Both the position numbers and the translations under genes were made by a program. The notes beneath the pieces were generated by a model that saw nothing but the letters and a program-made list of their open reading frames with translations, searched no databases and was not told the DNA's origin. A DNA stretch of 64,000 nt from Albula goreensis (lineage: Eukaryota; Chordata; Actinopteri; Albuliformes; Albulidae): assembly GCA_022829145.1 (NCBI GenBank), contig CM040743.1, forward strand, positions 48,447,905-48,511,904. Reading direction: 5' to 3'. Shown here in pieces: positions 55,154 to 64,000 of this stretch (within the stretch, counting starts at the first letter, position 1; the number at the start of each line of letters is the position of its first letter).

Positions 55154-57592
55154 TTCACTGACTCTCTCTTTCTCTGTCAGTCCTGAACTTTTTGCAAATT
55201 CCCGACAGACACATCTACTGTGACACAAGTCAGAACCAACCTGCTGATCAACATTTTATGCATTTTATACCTCCTGGCCTTTCAAACCAAGCAATCATTT
55301 TCAACAGATAGGATCACATGGTCCAAAAGAAACAAATTTACAATCAAAAGAAATTCACTTTTAATTTTACATCTGGATTTCATTCTTTCAATGAAAAATG
55401 TAGATAAAAAATGAAGATAATTTAATTTTTAAATGCAATATCAGTACAACAATTATAGTTCATGAACCATTGCAGGAACATTGCAGTTATGTTTTATTAA
55501 TGTAGTTATGACACAATTTTAGGACATAATTGCATAATTATTACGATTATTACTGAAACTAAATTCAGGCGGATTAAAGTTTAGGGCATGTAGCATCCAA
55601 ACTTACTTGTTGCTTTAATATATAATTTGTTATTTAGCTGATGCTTTTATCTAGTGTCTAACTGTTTATGGGACTAGTTAGGGGCCAGTGGGGTCAAGGG
55701 CCAGTCCCTCCTGGGATTAATATGGAGTTAAGGGCCCAACAGCTGCACTGGGTCTCAAACCCCAACCTGTAAGAGTCCCAGTGAAACAGCAGAACCACTG
55801 AGCTACATGTCGTCACACACATTTTAACAATGTTCCAGTGACAATATTAAAACACTGACGTTACACGACGTTATACCATCGCTAATATTATTGATAAAAT
55901 TAACACAAGACTGTGGAGTAATACATTCTAAAAAATCTTATGAGTCAATGAGGCCAGTGTGCCTATGAACTTTATTACACTGCTTTTGTGTAACTCAAAG
56001 TTTCACACAGATATACCCATCATGAATCTACTTTCACATTACAAGTATTATAAATAATATAATAAATATGTATGTAGTCGGCAATGTCATCATTAATGTA
56101 TACTTTGATCCCACCTGAGGACCAGCGGCCTCATTTATAAATTCACCTCATTAAGAATTCATCTTAAATGTGAGAGTGTGATTCATAAAATGCCCACATG
56201 CCTCTCCACTCAGTACACTGGACACTTGGAGGTGGAGGAGGAATTGTATTGCTTTAATTAGCTTTTAATAGTGATGATGTTAGAGAAAAAATATAAAAAT
56301 TAATAAAATATCATAATGGGAGTTATTACAGCCCTCCCACAGAAACTCTTCACAGCTTTGTTTTAGATTACATTATTCAATGGCTATAATTGACATCTTC
56401 TTCATTTGAATTACTTCAAATTAATTTAATTGGTTATGTAATTGTGTAAAGTACTCAAATGTTTCTCTTAGAAAAAAATGAAAAACCCTAACTTCACTCT
56501 AAATTACAAACATACAGAAATGGGCTAAACTACCATCCACTTTGTTTTACTGCATTGAAAATAGAGTACAAAACACGAAGCCACAGTTTTCTCCCTAGGA
56601 GGCTGAAATTTGGCATGGAGGTCAAATGTGTGTGTGTGTGAAGGTGTTTTGACCTATTGGCTAAAAGGGTGTTTGGCAATGGGAGTGGCATCTGTAATAG
56701 ACTTACACACACTCTTTTGTAGCTCAGCTTGGTAGGATCACATTAGGAAGTTAAGTGCTAAAAATGCTAACCATTCCCACTGTCTGAACTTAAGATCACA
56801 TTAGTGAGCTGAGTGCTAAAACAGCTAACTATTACCACTGTCTGAACTTAAGATCACTTTAGTGAGCTGAGTGCTAAAACAGCTAACCATTCTGACTGTC
56901 TGAACTGTGTCCACGGCCATGCCAACCCAGTACAGGTGAAACAGATCCACTTTTCAGTTTTTCATTCATCTGCTGACCCAAAAACCAAAACACCCTTTGG
57001 AGATTATTTCCATCAGTGTCTTTATTATAACTGGCATATTCAGCTAACAAACCCAGTCCCTTCAGGAATTACACTTGTTCCTCCAAAACAGTAAATGATG
57101 TGTATATAACCCAGGCAGTAGCATTTCTCTGAGCATCTCTGTGGATCATTTAAATAAATTCAGTACAGACCAGGCTTTATAGATCAGGCTTTACACACAT
57201 CCCATCAGCAGACAGATAAGAACAACTCAATCAGGCAAGACAAAAAATGCCTGCCCCAGATTAAATGTCAAAAATGACTGGAAGAGAAACATGTCCTTCC
57301 ATGTTAATTGTATATTCGTATATAATTCTGCAGTAAAAAACGCTGGTCCACACTATTGTAAGCTTGTTCCAGGAGGCTCATATCCAGTTGTGGATGTTAT
57401 GTAAACTGTCGCTCTTAATTATATGTTTAGCCAAATCATTTAAATTACAGATACTTTATCAACATTGATGAGGTGAGCTCATGATTGGCAGCTGAAGACC
57501 ATGTGACCATGTATGTATTTACAGTGGTCTAATCAGTGAGTGAACCAGTGAGTGAACCAGCACTGGTGTTCACAGCTAATTATCAAATCAAG
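55154..57592. other. Intergenic sequence between TRIM copies
   Basis: Contains the SINE at 55625-55810 and a three-unit repeat of about 59 bp at 56735-56905 (AGTGAGCTGAGTGCTAAAAC). No other gene seen. The promoter of copy A must lie at the left end, but I see no clear TATA box. Confidence 0.5.
55625..55810 (-). mobile_element. tRNA-headed SINE between the TRIM copies
   Basis: The minus strand starts with an A-box-like GTAGCTCAGTGG (55795-55806) followed by a B-box-like GGTTTGAGACC (within 55751-55767). It ends in the common fish tail TTTAGCTGATGCTTTTAT, read on the plus strand at about 55634. The body has GGGCCCAACAG, also typical. Diverged and probably inactive. Confidence 0.7.
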
Positions 57593-57804
57593 CCAGGGTA
57601 ACTGGGGGAGACGAAAACCAGAAACACACACAGAATGACACGTGCATTCTCACAAACCTATGTGCACTTCAGTAACCCTCAACAAGCAAGTCTACAACAT
57701 GATTAACAATGAAAAGGAAATGGAGTGAGAAGTATTCAATGGGTTTCCTCAGTAATACACAGCCAGTACCATAATACCCTGTGTTCATTTTTACACACAC
57801 CTTC

Positions 57805-58100
57805 AACAATGATGACATCACTATTACAGACACCTTCACAGCAATGACATCATTGTTACAGACACCTTCACAGGGATGACATCACTGTTACAGACACCTT
57901 CACAGGGATGACATCACTGTTACACACACACCTTCACAGGGATGACATCACTGTTACACACACCTTCACAGGGATGACATCACTGTTACAGACACCTTCA
58001 CAGGGATGACATCACTGTTACAGACACTTTCACTGGGATGACATCACTGTTTCAGATACCTTCACAGGGATGACATCACTGTTACAGACACCTTCACAGG
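57805..58100. repeat. 32-bp minisatellite at the 3' end of TRIM copy B
   Basis: The same unit as in copy A but about nine copies, overlapping the stop codon at 58062-58064. Confidence 0.93.
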
Positions 58101-58597
58101 GCAGACCTGCAGGCTTTCTCCAGCATAGAAAAATGGGAAGATTCTCTCAGTGAATGTGTGTTTAAAAGTGTGGATGTGTGACATGTCAGTGGGGTTGTAG
58201 AAGGACACCTCCCCCCTGTCATAGTCCAGCTGTACTCTGATCCTCTGGGGCTTCTTCTTTAGTCTGAGGTCAGTAACCCCTGCAGCCCAGTACTCATCAC
58301 CACTCCTCAGGGATAAAACCCAGAATCCTCTCTTTGGGCTGGCTGTAATCTGCCCCTTCCTGTTGATGGACTCATTCACCACTCCTACAGTCCACTTGGG
58401 TTTGTTCCCCACCTCCACCTCCCAGCTGTGTTTTCCTGAGCTGAACCCCTCAGAGCCCAACACATTTACACAGGGGTTAAACCTCTCTGGGTTGTCAGGA
58501 AGCTGCTGGTCTTCTGTACCAGTGCGTCTCACACTGCTCAGATCATCAGACAGAGAGAGAGTGGCACGTGCAGTGTTGGGGTCCAGAATCACAGGAG
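58062..58597 (-). CDS. TRIM copy B exon 6: intact PRY/SPRY
   Basis: About 178 residues from [19 protein letters not shown] to the stop. It carries [27 protein letters not shown] and a C-terminal [10 protein letters not shown]. The six-C run at 58211-58216 keeps the frame that copy A loses. The last roughly 12 codons overlap the 32-bp repeat array downstream. Confidence 0.92.
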
Positions 58598-61500
58598 CTG
58601 AAAGATAAAGAAGGGAGATTTTTAAAATGCTGAAAAAATGAGAGGTACAATTGTGCCAAAGTCTGGGCTGCTCCCGTGTCATGTCCTGTTTTTATCTTTC
58701 ACTTTGTTCAAGCTCATGCATGCTCCTCCCGTTTCGTTTGTACTCCACCTGTTCTACCTGTGGTGACGTGTGTTACCAGTTACCTTTTGTGCGCTACAAG
58801 CCGCACTGTTACCTACTCATTACTTTCACCTTATCCTGATTTCATCTTCCATGACTCTGTGTGTATGCTTTGAGGAACATGAGTAAAGTTAATCTTTATT
58901 TTTTATGCAGTATCGTGTATTAATTCAAACTGCTAGCTGTGATGTTAATATTGGCAAGTAGTTTCAATGTGATTATTTTGTTTGTGAACAGCAGACAATA
59001 CAACTACAAAAAACAACATGTCCAATATTTATCTGAGAGAAACACAAAAATATGGTCTTTGTGCCCGTCTCCCCCAGATACTCACTGTACTGCACCGTCT
59101 CCAGCATCTTCTCCCAGACTCTGTACTTCAGATTGCCCAGGTGTTTGGCCACATCTATCAGCGCTCCTGAAAGCATCTCTGGGTCCTGCAGTGTGCACTG
59201 GGCTCTGTAATGACAAGCACGAGTCACTCACACTGTGGGGTCTGAAGTGACTTAGGGAGCGTTCCCATATTCACTCTCTGAGCGGCACAGCGCACTCTGG
59301 CTGTTTGTAAATTCAGAGCACTGACCCAACTGTCGTGTTTATTCAGAGTGTTCCACTCTCTGACCAATCAGAACACACTCTGAGCACTCTGGCTGTAAAG
59401 TGAGATTATCAGAGTGTGTGACATCATTAGCTAGATCAGCTGATTCACACATGTGGGAGGAAACTGCCAGATGTGACGGTTACAGGTTGGTGGCTTCACT
59501 GAACACAGCTGGAGTGTTCATAAATGATAAAATAATTATGTGTTGTGTGACGTTCAGGACAGAGTACTCACAGTGTCAGAGTGAATATCAGAACACACCC
59601 CTTACTGCACAGCTAGAGAGTTCAGAGTACGCCCTGGCACTCAGAAAGTGAATATCCAAATGCACCCTGACACAGACAAGAGTGAGAGAGGAGAGTGCTA
59701 TACATACCTTTCTTTGATATCTCTGTAGCTCTGAAAAACACATAAAGATCAATATTATTATAAAACACATGTGAGTGAATGATAAACAGATACATGCTAT
59801 TTACATGATTAAATAAGAAACACCACTAAGAGAGGGTGGGTACAGCAAGGCCATGGAAAAGAGAGACTGGGTGAGAAACTACAGGAGCCAAGCTAATGAC
59901 AGTAAAGCTGTTTATATCAGCAAACAAGCACAGTCTGGCGTTATATCTGCATGGATATAAACACAAGCCTGACTCACGAGGCTAAAGTCAACATGAGTGG
60001 AGTCAGTCAGTATAAACCCAGAACACTGCAGCTAAATCAAGCTCCTACCTTTAAGAATGAGATGTCTTCAGTGTGCATGGCCTTCTCTATAGCTGTGATT
60101 TTGTCTGAAAGGGTGGACACTTGTCTTGTGATGTCCTCTATCTCCTCCTTCATCCTCCGACTCTTCTGCTCCTCTTCCTCCCTCAGCGCAGCTAGTCGGG
60201 CCTCCTCTTCATCTCTCAGGAACTGGTGGAGCTTCTCAAACTCTGCCTTTACCTGCCTCTCTGTGCGCTGGGCCTGACTCTGCAGTTCAAGCACAGTATT
60301 AAGTAAAGAGTAAAACACGACGGACCGTGCAGGCGTGTGGACATTAACCACAGCAGGACAGGCCGTGCAGGCGTGTGGACATTAACCACAGCAGGACGGG
60401 CCGTGCAGGCGTGTGGACATTAACCACAGCAGGACGGGCCGTGCAGGCGTGTGGACATTAACCACAGCAGGACGGGCCGTGCAGGCGTGTGGACATTAAC
60501 CACAGCAGCACGGGCCGTGCAGGCGTGTGGACATTAACCACAGCAGGACGGGCCGTGCAGGCGTGTGGACATTAACCACAGCAGGACGGGCCGTGCAGGC
60601 GTGTGGACATTAACCACAGCAGGACGGGCCGTGCAGGCGTGTGGACATTAACCACAGCAGGACGGGCCGTGCAGGCGTGTGGACATTAACCACAGCAGGA
60701 CGGGCCGTGCAGGCGTGTGGACATTAACCACAGCAGGACGGGCCGTGCAGGCGTGTGGACATTAACCACAGCAGCATGGGCCGTGCAGGCGTGTGGACAT
60801 TAACCACAGCAGGGGGGTGATGCAGCCCTGAGGTGAAGCCGTTTTATTTATCAGCTGTTTTATTTTCATACAGCTGCACTGGTTCAGCTTGGCCTCAAGA
60901 CCACATCACACCTGTGTGTTCAGCTTCAGTCCTTTCAGACTATGACGACTGGCAAAGACAGGAATCAACACACACACACAGTTACAATGGGTTTTATCAG
61001 TGCTGTGTTTCTGTTAACTTATTACTGTTAACTTTTGAATCAACACTCACACACAGTTACACTGGGTTTTATCAGTGCTGTGTTTCTGTTAACTTATTAC
61101 TGTTAACTTTTGAATCAACACTCACACACAGTTACACTGGGTTTTAGCAGTGCTGTGTTTCTGTTAACTTATTACTGTTAGCTTTTGAGTCAACACTCAC
61201 ACACAATTACACTGGGTTTTATCAGTGCTGTGTTTCTGTTAACTTATTACTGTTAGCTTTTGAATCAACACTCACACACAGTTACACTGGGTTTTAGCAG
61301 TGCTGTGTTTCTGTTAACTTATTGCTGTTAGCTTTTGAATCAACACTCATAATTACACTGGGTTTTTGTTTTCCTATGCTGTCATTAGCTGCTGCTGGAT
61401 TTTATTTTCAGGTGTAAATAGATTGTTTTATTGCAGTATAGGGCCCTGTTTCAATGGCCCCAGCTCATGGTCCAGTGGCCAAAATAAAGTGTTTTATTCT

Positions 61501-62031
61501 GAGTAACTGCTGCCATGTTTATTTCAAAATCACGTTTCACACAGGTAGAATGTGACGGTTATGTGGCTGTGATGGTTACATTCAAACTGCTGTAAAATGA
61601 ACTTTACCCTGACACAGATATCACCTGGGTTTTTCAATAACTGATGCACCAATTATTCAGTTTAATATAATTTTAATGTCATGAGTTTTTACAGTTAAAA
61701 TATGCCCAGAATGATGAAGGGTTGGTGTATTAATTTATGGTGGTGATGAGGCCACTTTAGCTGGAACTACTTCACAGCAGTGTATTACACTGTTTCTCTG
61801 TGCAGTTATAGGACAATAACCAACATGCTCTGGACCAATCAGAATTGAGTATTACCCCAGTCTCTGTTATAAACATGAATAATGTATCTGTGTTTGTGTT
61901 ATGAAGCTGCAGTGTTTCCTAACTGCTCTGCTCACCCTGATGTGTTCTGCTGTTTTCTCACACTCTTGTTTAACTTCAGTGAATCTCTCCAGCTTTTCTT
62001 TCATAGGACTCAGTGCAGTCTTGAGTTCCTC
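58062..62031 (-). CDS. TRIM-family gene, copy B, partial (coiled coil and intact PRY/SPRY; first exon not in window)
   Basis: Five exons match copy A in size and order: 62031-61936 (96 nt), 60279-60049 (231 nt), 59730-59708 (23 nt), 59204-59086 (119 nt) and 58597-58062 with stop TGA at 58062-58064. All splice sites are GT-AG; exon 2 uses TAG as acceptor where copy A has CAG. The coiled-coil exons read without stops. The SPRY is complete through [20 protein letters not shown] to the C-terminus near VCPVKVSV. No RING/B-box exon is seen between 62032 and 64000. By alignment of intron 1 with copy A it was expected near 63.7-64.2 kb, so it lies past the window edge or has been lost. If complete, this would be the functional paralogue. 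Confidence 0.85.
59254..59668. mobile_element. hAT-like MITE in intron 4 of TRIM copy B
   Basis: The same element at the same intronic position as in copy A, so the insertion preceded the duplication. Length is 415 bp with terminal repeats as in the partner. Confidence 0.7.
60316..60812. repeat. 38-bp minisatellite in intron 2 of TRIM copy B
   Basis: About 13 units of the same sequence as in copy A, at the same place. Confidence 0.95.
60960..61365. repeat. 74-76-bp tandem array in intron 2 of TRIM copy B
   Basis: About five units of GAATCAACACTCACACACAG, TTACACTGGGTTTTATCAGT and TAACTTATTACTGTTA. Copy A has one unit (52837-52910), so the array grew after the duplication. Confidence 0.93.
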
Positions 62032-64000
62032 CTAGAATGAGATGAAATTCACAGGCAGCACTTATAGAAACTCACTCATCACAGGCAAATCCAGGAAACA
62101 CTGACACTTCTGTGGAATAATACAGTAATCATGTGAAATTATTACATTAGCAAACTGGACACTGGCTTTTAAATGACAGTGTTAGTGCAGTGGTTTTGTT
62201 AGTGTAGTGACTAGTGTTACTGCACCAGAGTAAGAGATTATTACAGTGTTAAACACACCTGCACGTGATGTAACACATTACAGGAGCAATAGAGTATTAT
62301 GAATTTAAACTTTTAAAATATTGACTAATTGTAATGTATCCCTGCCTAATCAATGATAGCATGTTTTCATTCTCCAACTTCATAATCAGTACATACATGA
62401 TTTTTTAACCACTATGTTCTAAGTTTGACACCGTTGTGGGAGATGTTGAAATCTCCATAGAGTGGTTGTGCTCATGCGAGGGAGTGCGCGTTTTTTTTTT
62501 TAATCTGCGCGTTCCTGAGAAGACATTTTTCCAAAAACACTTCACAGATGACAATGAAGGCTATTTTAAAACGGTCGAGGTGTCAATTCTCCCGATCTTT
62601 ACGTACAGTTTCAGAGACCGTTAACTATAGAGTTTGGTTTGGTATTGGAGCTGAGAGGCACTGGTCTTACTTACAACCACCTCCAGGGGAATAATATACT
62701 GAATAGTGACAGTGGGAGACGAAGATTTCCTCTCTTTAAATTACTTAGTTAATTAGTCTGAGGCGGAATTGTTGTTTAAATTGATCTTCTCTGGTTAACA
62801 GTGAGAGAGCTGGCACCATCAGGAAACTGCTGTCTCTTGATTTCAAGTTGAATAACTCCTGCAGAGACGCTCCGTTTCCCTGTCTATAGTTTTACCATCA
62901 TCTCTCGTTCTCCTAGTGACCCAGAGCTCTGGGCGCCTCATGAGCACCAGAGACCGATGAACTGCAGACTGAGACATCTTTCAGAAACGTCATCATCGCA
63001 AAACGTTTTGGCGGGAATTAATTTATCATGCAGGAATTACGTCAGAGAAATTTTGTAGCCAATAGCATGGCTGTAGATTATATATTATATATGGCTACTA
63101 AATTAAACAATAAGTGAGTGATTTAATATGAGCGTACAATAAATTGCAAATCTAACACTACGTAGTGGGAATACTGGGTGAGTAAAAAGTGGAATATTTT
63201 ATTTTCAATTTAGTCAAATAAGAGCAAATTGAGGCAATTTTAAAATATTCAAAAGAGTAAAAATAAATGAAAAATACTCAAGTACTGCAACTAGAGTACT
63301 TGCAATCTGGTACTTAGACGTCTGGTTAAATGAAGCAACATGGTCATCTCACTGTTCCTGGATCAGTGGTTCATTTCCTCTTTTTTTTTTAACTCACATG
63401 ATACAGAATTTGCTGGGATCCACTTCAAATTCAGTTTCCAGATCCCAGCAAATTTTTTTCTGGAGGCAAAAGTTCCATATTAAACCTTAAATGTGATTTT
63501 TCACTTTAAGGTTCTATAAATGCTTTATTTACAGTAAATACTGTGGATTACATGGCACATTACATGGAAAATTACTATGAAACTGGAAAAGTCTATTTTA
63601 TTTTCAGTTATTAAGCTGTAACTGTGTTACACTGTACTCCCATGAGCATGTGTCTGAGTCTGACACACTGTGGCCTGATGTATTACACCTGCAGCCTCCT
63701 GGGAAATGTACTTTAATCACCAGGCTGTAGTTCATATAATGGCTTCCTTGCTTGCAGAGTGTCACAAATGCTCACATTAAACCCTTTGTACTTTGGTTTA
63801 CTTTAACTAGCAATTACACTACACCCAAGAGGTTTTTACCTGAACTGTGTCTTAATGTATATGACCTTTTTTTTTTAAAAAATTTCTCCCAAACACACAG
63901 TAAGTTTGATGTGAAACTTCAAAAGCACTGCCTGCTTTTGACAAGTAAATGATTTTCTTAGCTTCCTGTTTACCTCATCCAAACCATAACTGCCCTTCAG
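62032..64000. other. Upstream part of TRIM copy B; no RING exon seen
   Basis: Homology to copy A intron 1 ends near 63075. The rest is AT-rich, with a 14-bp perfect inverted repeat at 63407-63420 and 63441-63454. No frame shows the RING cysteine pattern. Confidence 0.55.

Larger units (their letters stand above)
57593..63075. repeat. Segmental duplication, copy B
   Basis: Direct tandem partner of 49791-54060. It is longer than copy A because of extra repeat units (74-76-bp array, more 32-bp units) and added sequence in intron 1. The offset between copies grows from 7802 bp on the left to 8563 bp at exon 2. Confidence 0.85.

Noticed and set aside
55154..55228. 25-residue N-terminal extension of TRIM copy A
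   Set aside because: The open frame upstream begins with TTG, not ATG, and the family starts at MAS.

Overview
This is a eukaryotic window, almost certainly from a teleost fish. The evidence is introns with GT-AG borders, a neurexophilin gene nearly identical in its mature domain to vertebrate NXPH1, a fish-style multi-exon TRIM family (RING, B-box, coiled coil, PRY/SPRY), a tRNA-headed SINE, hAT-like MITEs, and a very heavy load of microsatellites and minisatellites. An ostariophysan such as a characin, catfish or electric eel is a guess, not a conclusion. There are no bacterial operons, CRISPR arrays or rRNA genes, and I see no convincing tRNA gene.

Layout. Bases 1-22,000 hold no gene I can support. 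They are gene-free sequence broken by tandem arrays, including two neighbouring and unrelated 60-bp arrays at 10.77-11.71 kb and 12.11-13.81 kb. From about 22.1 to 44.2 kb, on the minus strand, lies one complete gene, nxph1. It has a TATA-type CpG-rich promoter near 44.15 kb, a short signal-peptide exon at 43,683-43,736, a 19.2-kb intron and the main coding exon at 23,698-24,477, giving 277 residues. The intron is packed with minisatellites, a MITE of about 530 bp, and an array of 64-65-bp units that repeats the 3' splice site of the coding exon itself. From 45.35 to 49.38 kb, three arrays (26-bp, G-rich and 43-bp units) form nearly continuous repeat DNA upstream of the nxph1 promoter.

The right end (49.8-63.1 kb) is a tandem segmental duplication carrying two minus-strand TRIM genes. 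Copy A (50.2-55.15 kb) has all six exons of the family, but a 1-nt loss in a C-run shifts the frame near the end of its SPRY domain. Copy B (58.06-62.03 kb) has an intact SPRY exon, but its RING/B-box exon is not found inside the window. Both copies share a 415-bp hAT-like MITE, a 38-bp intronic minisatellite and a 32-bp minisatellite at the stop codon, so these predate the duplication.

Function. nxph1 encodes a secreted neuropeptide-like ligand of alpha-neurexins. The TRIM genes are putative E3 ubiquitin ligases of a lineage-expanded fish family often linked to innate immunity. I see no functional link between the two loci. The most noteworthy observation is the array of repeated 3' splice-site cassettes at nxph1 exon 2. 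By my boundaries, tandem repeats with units over about 20 bp fill roughly 15 kb of the 64 kb.
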